Assembly (NCBI GenBank): GCA_015067715.1
Contig: SVLY01000004.1
Location: forward strand, 1-64,000
Length of the DNA stretch: 64,000 nt
DNA from: Oscillospiraceae bacterium
Lineage (GTDB): Bacteria > Bacillota > Clostridia > Oscillospirales > QAMX01
Reading direction: 5' to 3'
Shown: piece by piece, positions 19,787 through 29,920 of the stretch
Layout of the letters: the number at the start of each line of letters is the position of its first letter
Position numbering within the stretch: position 1 is the first letter of the stretch
Notes under the pieces: generated by a model
Databases searched by the model: none
Told to the model about the DNA's origin: nothing
Seen by the model: the letters and a program-made list of their open reading frames with translations, nothing else
Position numbers and translations under genes: made by a program

Positions 19787-20368
19787 TTATTTCACAACTC
19801 CGAAATCCTTGATGGGTAATACTCTGAGCACCACGTGCCCCAAAACCTGCCGCTCGTCGATAAGGCCGACACGGCTGTCCCGGCTGTCCGTTGAGCCGTT
19901 TCGGTTATCCCCCATGACGAAAAGCATACCCTCGGGGACTGTCAGGGGAAAAGCAACGTCTGCGGCTGTGGCTGTGGGAGAGAGAATATAGTCCTCCTGA
20001 AGTACCCGCGTCACACCGTTTACGTCGGTAACACTGACCTCATGGGTGGCAAAATTGATGTTGACAGTCTCTCCGCCGGAGGCAATAATGCGCTTGACGA
20101 TGGGCTCCTGAAAATAGAGATTGTCCATTGCGATAACGACGATATCTCCGTTTTCCGGCTCATAGCCAAGCTTTGAGATGATAAGCGTGTCCCTCTCGTG
20201 AAGGGTGTTTACCATTGAAGTGCCCACGACCGTAGTCACCTTGAAAAACAGAGTAAAAAGCAAAACGATGGCAATAAGCGCGTAAACAACGGCGTCGCAC
20301 CATTCGTAAATTGCAAGGGCAATATCGCGGTCTTTTTTGGGCGGAGCAAGCTCGGGACCGGTCTGCAT
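19787..20368 (-). CDS. lepB: signal peptidase I
   Basis: GTSMVNTLHERDTLII (catalytic Ser), VKRIIASGGETV (catalytic Lys), VMGDNRNGSTDSRDSR. Confidence 0.96.
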   Translation of the reverse strand: MQTGPELAPPKKDRDIALAIYEWCDAVVYALIAIVLLFTLFFKVTTVVGTSMVNTLHERDTLIISKLGYEPENGDIVVIAMDNLYFQEPIVKRIIASGGETVNINFATHEVSVTDVNGVTRVLQEDYILSPTATAADVAFPLTVPEGMLFVMGDNRNGSTDSRDSRVGLIDERQVLGHVVLRVLPIKDFGVVK

Positions 20369-20401
20369 ATTGTAAGCCTCCTTCGTAAGGGTCGTTTTTC
20401 A

Positions 20402-20437
20402 GAGAAAAAACGGGGCATATATACATATGCCCCGTTT
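20402..20437 (-). terminator. Terminator between rplS and lepB
   Basis: 13-bp perfect stem AAACGGGGCATAT/ATATGCCCCGTTT (20408-20437), continued by T-rich TTTCTCT on the minus strand. Confidence 0.8.
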
Positions 20438-20449
20438 GATTCGGAAATG

Positions 20450-20818
20450 TCAGATTCTTTCCTTGACTTTGGCAGCCTTGCCGACTCTGTTGCGCAGGTA
20501 GTAGAGCTTTGCTCTGCGGACCTTTGCCTTGCGGACGACTTCGACCTTCTGAACGCTCGGGCAATGAACGGGGAAAACCCTTTCAACACCAACACCGTAG
20601 GAAACACGGCGAACAGTAAAGCTCTCGTTAAGACCGCCGTGCTTCTTGGCAATGACGGTACCCTCGAAAATCTGAACTCTTTCGCGGCTGCCTTCCTTGA
20701 CCTTCACGTACACCTTAACAGTGTCACCGACTGCAAACTGAAGCTCGTCGGAGCGCTTGTACATGCTTTCAAGCTTTTCTACCAGGTTCATCTGTACCTT
20801 CTCCTTTGTATCGGCCAA
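20450..20818 (-). CDS. rplS: 50S ribosomal protein L19
   Basis: [35 protein letters not shown]...[44 protein letters not shown]. Confidence 0.98.
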   Translation of the reverse strand: MADTKEKVQMNLVEKLESMYKRSDELQFAVGDTVKVYVKVKEGSRERVQIFEGTVIAKKHGGLNESFTVRRVSYGVGVERVFPVHCPSVQKVEVVRKAKVRRAKLYYLRNRVGKAAKVKERI

Positions 20819-20935
20819 AAATAACGCCGATTCGTAACATTCATTCCCGGTTTCTTTAAGGCTGCGTTACCGCCCCCGGCAGAGGAATGCGCTGGCAGTG
20901 AACGTAAAAACTACATTCAACCGCACAATAACTTT
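20819..20935 (-). promoter_or_regulatory. candidate structured 5' leader of rplS
   Basis: About 115-nt GC-rich leader preceding rplS, with possible CATTCC/GGAATG and internal pairings; not confirmed as a known family. Confidence 0.4.
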
Positions 20936-20991
20936 GATATTATACCACAACGCAATACAGATTGCAATAGTATTTTAAAAATATTTTTCTG

Positions 20992-22401
20992 TTACTCTAC
21001 CCATTCGTAGTTTACGAAGGTCTCGTTAAAGGCGATGTTGTTTGCCCCCACCTCGATAGCTTCCCACTGCTCTCTCGTTCCGGCATAGAATATCTCGCTA
21101 AATGACGGACAGTTCAAAAACGCGCTGTTGTCGATGACCTTAAGCTTGTCGCTGAAGTGGAGATATTCAATTCCCTCACAGCCGTCAAAAGCACCAAGGC
21201 CAATGACCTCGAGAGAATCGGAAAAATATACCTCAGTGAGGTTTGTTGCCCCGTAGAAGGCTTTTCTGCCGATCTCAACAACACTGTCCGGAATATGAAG
21301 CTCTGTGTCGGGCTTATACCGATGGTAATAGTAAAGAACGCTCATGTCCTTGTTGTAAAGGGTAAGGTCACTGGCAGAGTAAAACTGATTGTCAGCGCTT
21401 ACATTGAGCTCAGCAAGGAGGTCGCTCTCGTCTACCACCGTGGGGTCGATATACTCGGCTCCGCTGCCGATGTTAAGCACCTCAAGGTTAAGACATTTTC
21501 CGAAGGCTTTGTAACCAACGTACTGAATGTGGTCGGGAACCGTGTATTCAACGAGACCCTCGCATGAAAAGAAGGTGTAATCCTCGATCCTTGTGATGGA
21601 GGTGGGTATCTCAAGCTCGGTTATGCTCACACAGTCCGCAAAGGCCCGCTCACCTATATAGGTGACAGTCTCGGGAATCTTGATATCGGATAAATGCGTG
21701 CAGAGATTAAAGGCGCAATCGCCGATGATCTCAACGTTTTCGCCGATATTGACCTTTTCGAGGCGGCTTCGTATTCCGTCCATTCTGCCGTTAAGGGCAG
21801 TAAAGGCCGTGGAGATAAATCTGACCTCCTCGGGGATGGTGACCTCTCTCTCATGTCCGAGATAGCGGATCAAAATGCCCTGGCCAACGATAACGAAGTC
21901 TTCCTTTGCGGAATTGAGCCATTCCGTTAAAGTGAAAGCGTAAGGTCCAATGGACTCAAGACAATCGGGAACGTCAACTTTTTTGAGCTTCAGGCAGTTA
22001 TAGAAGGCCTTTGCTCCGATATAAAGGCAGTTATCGGACATGTCGACCTTGATAAGCTCCTGGTTCTGCTCAAAGGCAGACTCCCCTATGTAAATAACGC
22101 TGTCGGGAATAGTGACCTTAACAAGTCCGCAGTCGAAATAGGCTTTTTCTTCGATACGGGAAACCTGCATTCCGTCGATCTCGGAGGGGATGGTGTGACG
22201 GGTGTAGCCGCCGGTGTATTTCGTTATGCCAACAGTCCCGTCGCTGTAGACGTTATACTCAAAGCCCTCCACAGAGCCCGAACCCGTAACCTGGGCATCT
22301 AAATCGCCAATGGGTTCGATCTCTTCTCCGCCGCATGCGGCAAGGGGAAGGAAAAGTGAGAACACAAGCAAAAGTGAAATAAGGAGTTTTGTTTTCTTCA
22401 T
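20992..22401 (-). CDS. BspA-type leucine-rich repeat lipoprotein
   Basis: Lipobox LPLAACGGE; repeated units like VTIPDSVIYIGESAFEQNQELIKVDMSDNCLYIGAKAFYNC. Confidence 0.92.
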   Translation of the reverse strand: MKKTKLLISLLLVFSLFLPLAACGGEEIEPIGDLDAQVTGSGSVEGFEYNVYSDGTVGITKYTGGYTRHTIPSEIDGMQVSRIEEKAYFDCGLVKVTIPDSVIYIGESAFEQNQELIKVDMSDNCLYIGAKAFYNCLKLKKVDVPDCLESIGPYAFTLTEWLNSAKEDFVIVGQGILIRYLGHEREVTIPEEVRFISTAFTALNGRMDGIRSRLEKVNIGENVEIIGDCAFNLCTHLSDIKIPETVTYIGERAFADCVSITELEIPTSITRIEDYTFFSCEGLVEYTVPDHIQYVGYKAFGKCLNLEVLNIGSGAEYIDPTVVDESDLLAELNVSADNQFYSASDLTLYNKDMSVLYYYHRYKPDTELHIPDSVVEIGRKAFYGATNLTEVYFSDSLEVIGLGAFDGCEGIEYLHFSDKLKVIDNSAFLNCPSFSEIFYAGTREQWEAIEVGANNIAFNETFVNYEWVE

Positions 22402-22433
22402 AGATAAAAATCCTCTTTATTGCTGAAATAGGG

Positions 22434-23657
22434 TCATTTTATAAGCTCATCAAAACCGTCGCGCCCCATGCCAACGAGCGAAGAAATATTCTCGCCCACC
22501 GCAAGGTTTATCTTCCATACGTACCAGTCGCTCATGGAAGAGTAATAGATCCGGTAAAGCCCGTCGGTCTTTACAATTGAAAGCCTGTAGATCGAGCAAT
22601 TGTCGTAACCCGAAACGCTGTCGTCAGGAGAAAGGATCTGAACGGGATCCGTCCAGTGAAGCCCGTCGTAGGACATGGCGTAATAGGCATCCAGCCCCAC
22701 GAGGTTGTTTGAGCTGTTCTGAGGTCTGGCGCAGAAGACGGTCTCGTAAACACCGTTTTCAAAAATAATATCCTGATGCCAGATATTATAGCCCCATACC
22801 TCCAGATCCGTTGCCTCAAGCTCACCCCAGTTATACCCGTCCGCCGATTGGGTACGCCATATCTTTCCGTCGCGCATGGAATACCACATGGTATATCCAC
22901 CCTCGGGGTTCAGCATTACCACCGGACTTAGCACGGGATCGAAATTCCATTCGCTTCCGGCAAGCATGATCTCCTCTTCGCTCCAGTTCACACCGTCGGA
23001 CGAGGTCATGCGGAGAACAACACCCCCGTTGGAGTCGGCGTTGATCCCGTTGCCGTAATAGGGATTCCAGCGGAACCAAAGCTCCATGACGTTGCCGTTA
23101 AGGAGAATATGGGGGTCGGAATAGTGGGCTCCCCCCTCAAGAGAGGGTGGATAACCGGTGACGGGGTTGGATATCCCCTCGGGCTCAGTCCAGGCTATAC
23201 CGTCGTGTGAGACGGCAATACAGGGGTTTTCGTAGTCGTCGTCACAGTAAGGATAGGGCGTGTAGGCCATCCAGTATTCCCAGCCATTCCACCCTTCCGG
23301 TATATAGAGCACCTTTGGGTGACAGCTCTGATCGTAGCCGTCGAAGGTAGCAATATCCAGAGGCTCTGCCGCGTTGGCGTAAACGGGAGGCTCGATCTCA
23401 AGGGAAAAGATATCCACGGTAGTCGTGGTGGTGGCCTCGGTGGTGGTCTCTGCGGTGGAGGTTGTTTCGGTGGTCGTCACCGCGGTGGTTTCCGTTGTGG
23501 TCTCGGGAGGAAGAGTTTCGGGCAAGGGAGAAAAAGTCGTCACAGGGGTCGTATCCGAAGACGTCCCTGTCGTGCTTTCCGTTTGGACTGGCACAGTTCC
23601 GCAGGCAGAACAGAGGCAGAAAGCCAAAAGCAAAACTAATATGAAATATTTTTTCAT
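22434..23657 (-). CDS. lipoprotein with Thr-rich linker and five-bladed beta-propeller glycosidase-like domain
   Basis: Lipobox LCSACGT; linker TTTETTSTAETTTEATTTTTVD; repeated GWNGWEYWMAYTPYP..., GGYTMWYSMRDGKIWRTQSADGYNW, LYRIYYSS propeller-like blades. Confidence 0.7.
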   Translation of the reverse strand: MKKYFILVLLLAFCLCSACGTVPVQTESTTGTSSDTTPVTTFSPLPETLPPETTTETTAVTTTETTSTAETTTEATTTTTVDIFSLEIEPPVYANAAEPLDIATFDGYDQSCHPKVLYIPEGWNGWEYWMAYTPYPYCDDDYENPCIAVSHDGIAWTEPEGISNPVTGYPPSLEGGAHYSDPHILLNGNVMELWFRWNPYYGNGINADSNGGVVLRMTSSDGVNWSEEEIMLAGSEWNFDPVLSPVVMLNPEGGYTMWYSMRDGKIWRTQSADGYNWGELEATDLEVWGYNIWHQDIIFENGVYETVFCARPQNSSNNLVGLDAYYAMSYDGLHWTDPVQILSPDDSVSGYDNCSIYRLSIVKTDGLYRIYYSSMSDWYVWKINLAVGENISSLVGMGRDGFDELIK

Positions 23658-24904
23658 GACACGATAAAGCCGTCGGGCATAAAGCGCGCGCCGATGAGGG
23701 AACAGGGCTTGGAAACGGTCTCGCCGTTGATTATCATCTCGCTGGAAGAGCCGCCGTCAAGGTTTGCGGCGTTAACTGCGCCGAAGTCAAGAAGTATCTG
23801 GGTGGCTTCCTTCTGAGTTGCACCCAGGCTGCCGCCGGCCCCGCGTCCGTCAATGACCAGGAAGAGGAACGCACCGTCCGCTCTCTGGCCGATACAGGTT
23901 CGGGGCTGGATTCCGCTGCCGCCGGTGCCAACTATCTCAGACTGTTTTCCGTTCACAACAAGGAAGGGCGGGTCGGGGTTGTCGAAGCTGACCGCATCGC
24001 GGATGTCAAGCTCAAGGAATTCGGATTTTGTATACTGCCCGAGGACGAGAATATTGCCGTGGGTTATGCCGATAACGTTGACCTTGGTGTTGGCCCAATC
24101 GTAAACACCGTTGGCCTCGGGTCCCCAGTACATAAGCTCTCCGTTGTAACAGAGAACACCGTCGGGACAGCCGCCGTTGCCCTCGCCGTCCGGGTCGTAG
24201 AACGCACCGCCGTTGATGGCGGCAATTGCGCCGGTTGCCTCAACCATTGCAGAGAGCTGCTGTCCCCGGGAATAGTTCCACCAGCTTCCGCCGGAAGCGG
24301 CGTTGGAGAGAATACTTTCGGAAACGCAGAGAGAGACCCGCGAGGGGTCGGAGATGACAAGCATATAGCCCGAATAGGTAGGACCGCTTACTCCCACAAG
24401 CTGAATACCCTCAAGCCCGTCGGTCTGGGGCATGGCGTCCGGGTGGTCGGCAAACATCTGGTCTGCTGTGAGAGGAGGCTTTGTGACTTCGGTCACAGTA
24501 TCGGTTCCGGGAACTGTGGAGGAAACCGCATCACCGGTACCCTGGTTTTCGGGAAGAAGCTGACCGGGCATATTAACCGTGCCCTGGTTATCGCTTGCGG
24601 CAGTTGTAACGGTTATCTGAATAAGGGAGGGGTCGGTCTTGTCGTCGGAGGCGAGAGTCTGGTTTCTCTCGTAGATCTCGGCGATGGTCTTTTCGCTGAG
24701 GAAGGCCGTTGCCATAAACTTGGCCGCAGAGGTCTCAAGCATGGTAATGGCGTAAAGGTCCCGGAGCTGGGTGAAGGGGCCGTAGAGCAATATGAGAAAA
24801 GACACCACGAGGGCAGACAGAGCAGAGCCCACGGAAAACAGCACGTATCTTAAAACGCGCTTAGTTTTCAGCTTGGATTTTTTCTTCTTGAGTTCTTCAG
24901 GCAT
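23654..24904 (-). CDS. phosphodiester glycosidase (NAGPA-like) family protein
   Basis: N-terminal TM; INGGAFYDPDGEGNGGCPDGVL, PRTCIGQRADGAFLFLVIDGRG, LDFGAVNAANLDGGSSSEMIING. Confidence 0.9.
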   Translation of the reverse strand: MPEELKKKKSKLKTKRVLRYVLFSVGSALSALVVSFLILLYGPFTQLRDLYAITMLETSAAKFMATAFLSEKTIAEIYERNQTLASDDKTDPSLIQITVTTAASDNQGTVNMPGQLLPENQGTGDAVSSTVPGTDTVTEVTKPPLTADQMFADHPDAMPQTDGLEGIQLVGVSGPTYSGYMLVISDPSRVSLCVSESILSNAASGGSWWNYSRGQQLSAMVEATGAIAAINGGAFYDPDGEGNGGCPDGVLCYNGELMYWGPEANGVYDWANTKVNVIGITHGNILVLGQYTKSEFLELDIRDAVSFDNPDPPFLVVNGKQSEIVGTGGSGIQPRTCIGQRADGAFLFLVIDGRGAGGSLGATQKEATQILLDFGAVNAANLDGGSSSEMIINGETVSKPCSLIGARFMPDGFIVS

Positions 24905-24991
24905 ATGGTTAACCCCCTGTTTACAAAGGATGATAAACTCTCACCTATATATTATATCACCAAAGTTTTATAAATCAAGAGCCAAACCCAC

Positions 24992-25020
24992 TTGACGAAC
25001 GGCGCAGGTTAATCTATAAT
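24992..25020 (+). promoter_or_regulatory. sigma-A-type promoter of the HAD gene
   Basis: TTGACG - 17 nt - TATAAT, about 35 nt upstream of the CDS; AGGAGG RBS follows. Confidence 0.75.
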
Positions 25021-25054
25021 ACTAAAAAAACACCGCACAGGAGGCAAAACCCAC

Positions 25055-25795
25055 ATGAACTACGGAAGCAAACCCAAAATGGTCCTCTTCGACGTTGGAG
25101 GAACTCTTTTCGAGGACGGAAAATGTTATCCCCTCGAAGGCCTTGCCAAGCTAAGACTCCTTGCTAAAAATCCCGAAGCAACCACCGATGAAAGGCTTTT
25201 TCAGCTTTGGGAAGAATATATGGACGAGATCGACGTGCCCAGAAAATCAAAAAGCGGCGTCGGTCTTGACATTCCCCTTTGCGCTCCGCTGAAATACGCC
25301 ATTATGCACTCCGGTCTGGAGTTTGACCTCTCCACTTACGAGCTGGAAGAGCTATTCGACCGCTACAACTCCACCCGGGAATTCGTTCCCGGAATACGCG
25401 AGCTTCTTTCCACTCTGGAAAACCTCGGCATTCGCGCGGCGGTTATCTCCAACAACATGATGAGCGGCGAAAGCCTTGAGCTTGCAGTAAAGCACTGGCT
25501 GCCGGATTCAAAAATGGAATTCTGCCTTACCAGCGCAGACCTTCTCTTCACAAAGCCCTTCCCCAGGATCTTCACAGCCGCCGTGGGCAAGGCACATCTC
25601 GCCCCCGAAGACTGCTGGTACTGCGGCGACGGTAAAGTGCCGGACGTGGACGGCGGAAGCTCTGCCGGTCTTACGCCCGTGCTCATCGACGTTAAAATGG
25701 ACTCCCCCTGTGAAATGCGCTTCGACTGTGCAAAGGGAGAATACATGACCGTAAACAGCTGGAACGTCCTTGCCGATCATCTGAAAACTCTCTGA
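25055..25795 (+). CDS. HAD family hydrolase
   Basis: MVLFDVGGTLFEDGK motif I, AAVISNNMM motif II, WYCGDGKVPDVDGGSSAGLTPVLID. Confidence 0.9.
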   Translation: MNYGSKPKMVLFDVGGTLFEDGKCYPLEGLAKLRLLAKNPEATTDERLFQLWEEYMDEIDVPRKSKSGVGLDIPLCAPLKYAIMHSGLEFDLSTYELEELFDRYNSTREFVPGIRELLSTLENLGIRAAVISNNMMSGESLELAVKHWLPDSKMEFCLTSADLLFTKPFPRIFTAAVGKAHLAPEDCWYCGDGKVPDVDGGSSAGLTPVLIDVKMDSPCEMRFDCAKGEYMTVNSWNVLADHLKTL

Positions 25796-25807
25796 GAATA
25801 AAACCAA

Positions 25808-25852
25808 AGCTCCGCAGAAGATATATCCTGCGGAGCTCTTTTTTATTTTGCT
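25808..25852 (+). terminator. Rho-independent terminator
   Basis: AGCTCCGCAG...CTGCGGAGCT followed by CTTTTTTATTTT. Confidence 0.8.
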
Positions 25853-28326
25853 TCGGGCTTCATGAATTTTGCGGCGTAGGTCAGCATCATCTTTTTCGTT
25901 CCGCAGCTGTCAAAGGCGATCTCAAGAAGACTGTCGCCTGCGGTCTCCTTGCGGGACATGATAACTCCCCTGCCAAAGGCGTTGTGGACAATAACGTCCC
26001 CGACCTTGTAGTCCGTCTTCCCCGCCGAAGCCGCGGGAGCGGCTCCCCTGCTCACAGGAACAGAGGGACGGGGTATGACGGGCTTGGGTATGGCGGTGCG
26101 CCCAAACGGCTTTGAGGGGGCTGAACCGTAGGAAGAGGAAGATGCAGTTCTCTTTGCGCCTCCGGGAATGCCGGAGAAGCCCTCGGAGTCCAGATATTCC
26201 GAAACGTAGGTCTTCTTTCGCTGGTGGCGGTCGATGCACTGTTCGGGAAGCTCCTCAACAAAGCGGGACACAAGGTTTCTCTCCGTCCGGCCAAAGAGCA
26301 TTCGCTGGGAGGCGTAAGTCATGTAGAGCTTTTCCCGGGCTCTGGTTATTGCAACGTAGGCAAGACGGCGCTCTTCTTCAATGCCCTCCCGTGTGTCCAC
26401 ACTTCGGGAAGAAGGGAAAAGCGCTTCTTCACAGCCGACGATAAAGACTCTTGGGAACTCAAGCCCCTTTGAAGAGTGGACCGTCATAAGCGTGACGGCG
26501 TCCGCGCCTTCGTCGTAGCGGTCGATATCCGTAAGAAGGCTGGTCTCTTCAAGGAAGCCCTCAAGGCTGGGCTCCTCTGCAGCCTCCATATAGTAGACTA
26601 TGTTGGTCTTAAGCTCGGAGATGTTCTCGAGGCGGGTGCGGTTGTCCGGATCCTTTACCATATTGGCAATAAGACTGTCACGGTAGCCGCTGCGCTCCAT
26701 CACCTCTTCGTAGAACTCATCAAGGGGAAGGGTGCGGCGAAGGGCGGCAAGTGATGCGATAAGCTCGGTAAAGCGCTTCATTGCGCCCACAGCCTTGGGA
26801 GTGAGTCCGCCTATCTCGTCCGAACGGCGCATGGCCTCAAGCAGGCTGATTCCCGCGGCATCTGCGGCCTGGGTGACACGGGCAAGAGATGTGGCGCCGA
26901 TGCCTCTGGCAGGAGCGTTTACTATCCGGGTGAGGCGCAGAGAGTCAAAGGGGTTTGCGATGACCTGAAGATAGCTCATCATATCCTTGACCTCAGCCCG
27001 GTCGTAGAACCTTGTGCCGCCGATAATGCGGTAGGGAATGGCCCGGTAACGCAGGCTTTGCTCTATGGCGTTGGATTGGGCGTTCATGCGGTAGAGAACG
27101 GTATTGTCCGACCATGAGCCGCCTTCTTCCCTTGCCTTCATGATAACGTCGGTCACGTATGCGGCCTCGGCGCGCTCGTCCTCAGCTTCGTAAACCGTGA
27201 CGGTCTCGCCGTTGCCCTTTTCCGTCCACAGCTCCTTGCCCATGCGCTTTGAGTTGTTGCGGATAACGGCGTTGGCGGCGTTGAGGATGTTTGAGGTCGA
27301 GCGGTAGTTCCGCTCAAGGCGGTAGAGTCTCGTGCCCTTGTACTCGTTTTTGAAGTTTAATATGTTCTCCACCTTTGCGCCGCGGAAGCTGTAGATACTC
27401 TGGTCGTCGTCACCCACGACACAGACGTTTCCGTGGACGGAGGCAAGAAGCTTTACCAGCATATACTGTGCGTGGTTTGTATCCTGATACTCGTCAACCA
27501 GAATATGGGAAAAGCGGTTGCCGTATTTGAAAAGCACGTCGTCGCAGTTCTGGAAGAGATTTACGGTCTGCATTATAAGATCGTCAAAGTCCATGGCGTT
27601 TGCTTCCATGAGCTTGCGCTGATATTCGTTATATATTCTTGCGGCGAGGACAACCCTTGCATCGCCCTTGGAGGAATTCATAAGGTCGGAGGGAAGCATA
27701 AGCTTGTCCTTGGCGTTGCTGATTATCTGAGCAACGGAGCGGGGCGGCATTTCTTTTGTGTCAAGGTGCATGGACTCCATAACGTCCTTTATGACCCGCT
27801 GGGAATCGTCCGCATCGTAGATCGTAAAGCCGGACTTATACCCAAGACGCTCCCCTTCCCGGCGCAGAATGCGCACACAGCAGGAGTGGAAGGTAGAAGC
27901 CCAAATATCCGTTCCGCTCTCACCAAGGAACTTCTCAAGGCGCTCTTTAAGCTCTCCGGCGGCCTTGTTTGTGAAGGTTATGGCAAGTATGTTCCAGGGG
28001 CGTACAGGGTCCACCGAGAGCATATCCGCAAGCTCGTCTCTGTCCATGGTCTGTTTGCCGGAAACGTGGTCCCGAAGGGCAGAAAGGTCGTCATCCGTGA
28101 GATTCGGCTCAACCCAGTCGCTCTCGTAGGCACAGCCGTAGCGCACAAGACAGGCAATGCGGTTGATGAGCGCTGTGGTCTTTCCCGAGCCTGCACCGGC
28201 AAGGACGAGCACCGGCCCGTTGGCGGCAAAAATACAGGCCTGCTGTTCGGAGTTCAGGTATGAAAACTCCTTTTCCATGGCTTTTTTTCGAAGCTGTACG
28301 AATTCGTTTTGCTGTAAACTGTTCAT
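25843..28326 (-). CDS. pcrA: UvrD/PcrA-family ATP-dependent DNA helicase
   Basis: LAGAGSGKTTALINRIACLV, VDEYQDTNHAQY, VVGDDDQSIYSFRGA, LMTVHSSKGLEFPRVF, C-terminal DYKVGDVIVHNAFGRGVI. Confidence 0.97.
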   Translation of the reverse strand: MNSLQQNEFVQLRKKAMEKEFSYLNSEQQACIFAANGPVLVLAGAGSGKTTALINRIACLVRYGCAYESDWVEPNLTDDDLSALRDHVSGKQTMDRDELADMLSVDPVRPWNILAITFTNKAAGELKERLEKFLGESGTDIWASTFHSCCVRILRREGERLGYKSGFTIYDADDSQRVIKDVMESMHLDTKEMPPRSVAQIISNAKDKLMLPSDLMNSSKGDARVVLAARIYNEYQRKLMEANAMDFDDLIMQTVNLFQNCDDVLFKYGNRFSHILVDEYQDTNHAQYMLVKLLASVHGNVCVVGDDDQSIYSFRGAKVENILNFKNEYKGTRLYRLERNYRSTSNILNAANAVIRNNSKRMGKELWTEKGNGETVTVYEAEDERAEAAYVTDVIMKAREEGGSWSDNTVLYRMNAQSNAIEQSLRYRAIPYRIIGGTRFYDRAEVKDMMSYLQVIANPFDSLRLTRIVNAPARGIGATSLARVTQAADAAGISLLEAMRRSDEIGGLTPKAVGAMKRFTELIASLAALRRTLPLDEFYEEVMERSGYRDSLIANMVKDPDNRTRLENISELKTNIVYYMEAAEEPSLEGFLEETSLLTDIDRYDEGADAVTLMTVHSSKGLEFPRVFIVGCEEALFPSSRSVDTREGIEEERRLAYVAITRAREKLYMTYASQRMLFGRTERNLVSRFVEELPEQCIDRHQRKKTYVSEYLDSEGFSGIPGGAKRTASSSSYGSAPSKPFGRTAIPKPVIPRPSVPVSRGAAPAASAGKTDYKVGDVIVHNAFGRGVIMSRKETAGDSLLEIAFDSCGTKKMMLTYAAKFMKPEAK

Positions 28327-28357
28327 CTGTATTTGATCCTCATTCTGTAATTACCTG

Positions 28358-29260
28358 TCAAACACCGGTTCCGTCAAAATCCGGCACGAAGGATGAATCC
28401 GCCGAGGCGATATCCTGGAAATAGCCCTTTGTAAACCCAAGCGCAAGCATATAATCCGTAACGCGGGCATATTCACGCTCTGTGAGGCGCCTGTCAAGCC
28501 CCCGGATATCCCGGGCGCGGCCGGCGGGAAAATATTGACTCATAAGTGATATGGGCGTTTCAGGCGGCACAAGGGACGAAAGCCTGTCTAAGATCCGCTT
28601 TGACATTGCGGTTCTTCCCGGGAGCACCAGATGCCGCACCAGAAGTCCCCGGGACATCATACCGTCTGCCCCCTCTGATCCCACACCCACCTGAGAGAGC
28701 ATTTCTCCAATGGCCTTTTCGGCAATATCCTCATAATCCCCGCAGGCGCAAAGCGAAGCGCCCGAAGAGTCGAACTTGAAATCCGCAAGGTAAACGTCCA
28801 CAAGGCCGGAAAGCTTTTTCAAAGTTTCAACACGCTCGTATCCCCCGCAGTTCCAGACAACGGGAATCTTAAGGGAAAGCCGGGAAAGCACGTCTCTGAG
28901 CTGAAGGGAATAATGGGTGGGAGTGACGAGATTGATGTTATGAACGCCGGAATCTGCAAGCTTTTCGATGACCTCGCAAAGCCCGTCGGCATCAAGATCT
29001 TTTCCGCCCTTTCCGCCGGATATCTCAGAGTTCTGGCAGAAAACACATTTCACGGGACATCCGCAAAAAAACACGGCACCGCTGCCGCGTTCACCGCTGA
29101 TGCATGGCTCTTCCCAGAACATTGGAGCGGCTCTGGCAACGCTGACGTCAAGTCCGCCGCCGCAAGCGCCGATCATTCCGTTTGCGCGGTCTGCACCGCA
29201 TTTTCTGGGACAGACCTCGCAACGGGTCATGGCCGAAATCGTATCCGCTGACCAGTTCAT
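28358..29260 (-). CDS. radical SAM protein, PflA-like (COG1313-type)
   Basis: CFCGCPVKCVFCQNSEIS-type CxxxCxxC motif (CGCPVKCVFCQN), N-terminal CEVCPRKCGADR. ATG at 29260 preferred. Confidence 0.88.
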   Translation of the reverse strand: MNWSADTISAMTRCEVCPRKCGADRANGMIGACGGGLDVSVARAAPMFWEEPCISGERGSGAVFFCGCPVKCVFCQNSEISGGKGGKDLDADGLCEVIEKLADSGVHNINLVTPTHYSLQLRDVLSRLSLKIPVVWNCGGYERVETLKKLSGLVDVYLADFKFDSSGASLCACGDYEDIAEKAIGEMLSQVGVGSEGADGMMSRGLLVRHLVLPGRTAMSKRILDRLSSLVPPETPISLMSQYFPAGRARDIRGLDRRLTEREYARVTDYMLALGFTKGYFQDIASADSSFVPDFDGTGV

Positions 29261-29306
29261 CTGAAAAAAGCCTCCGAAAGTATTTCTCTTTTTTAGTTTA
29301 ACACAC

Positions 29307-29335
29307 TTGCTTTTTCTTGTCAATCGTTATACAAT
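29307..29335 (+). promoter_or_regulatory. sigma-A-like promoter of mscL
   Basis: TTGCTT - 17 nt - TACAAT upstream of the mscL RBS. Confidence 0.5.
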
Positions 29336-29384
29336 ATACGTAGCAGCGAGAAATCGCAAAACACATAAGGAGAAAGAAAAGAAT

Positions 29385-29882
29385 ATGGCAAACAAAAACG
29401 GCAAGAAGGGCTTCTTCGGTGAGTTTAAAGACTTTATCACCAGAGGCAATGTTCTGGACATGGCAGTAGGTGTTATCGTTGCCACCGCATTCGGCAAGAT
29501 CACCACCGCCCTGGTCAACAACGTTCTCATGCCCTTCATCGGCTGGATCTTCGGCGGAAGCGACATGACCGACGTTCTCAACATCACCGTTGTCCCCGAG
29601 ATCAAAGAGATCATCGACGGCGTCGAAACCGTCACCCAGGAAGCAGTTGTTATCGGCTTTGGTACCTTTGTTTCCGCTATCATCGACTTTATCATCATCG
29701 CATTCATCGTCTTCTGCATCGTAAAGGCATTTAACGCCGCCCGTGCAAAAGCCGAAGCCAAGAAGCGTGCCGAGGAAGAAGCCGCCGCCGCAAAGGCTGC
29801 CGCCGAAGCTCCCGCACCCGAACCCTCTGCCGAGGAAAAGCTCCTCACCGAGATCCGCGACCTGCTTAAAGAAAAGAAATAA
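29385..29882 (+). CDS. mscL: large-conductance mechanosensitive channel MscL
   Basis: GEFKDFITRGNVLDMAVGVIVATAFGKITTALVNNVLMPFIG. Confidence 0.98.
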   Translation: MANKNGKKGFFGEFKDFITRGNVLDMAVGVIVATAFGKITTALVNNVLMPFIGWIFGGSDMTDVLNITVVPEIKEIIDGVETVTQEAVVIGFGTFVSAIIDFIIIAFIVFCIVKAFNAARAKAEAKKRAEEEAAAAKAAAEAPAPEPSAEEKLLTEIRDLLKEKK

Positions 29883-29920
29883 AGAGCAGCAATTATTTTC
29901 TTTACTTAATTTGCCACATA

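Noticed and set aside
23415-23560. Thr-codon-rich stretch as a DNA tandem repeat or CRISPR-like array
   Set aside because: Explained by a Thr-rich secreted linker (TTTETTSTAETTTEATTTTT); no spacer/repeat periodicity. The same applies to 55770-55900.
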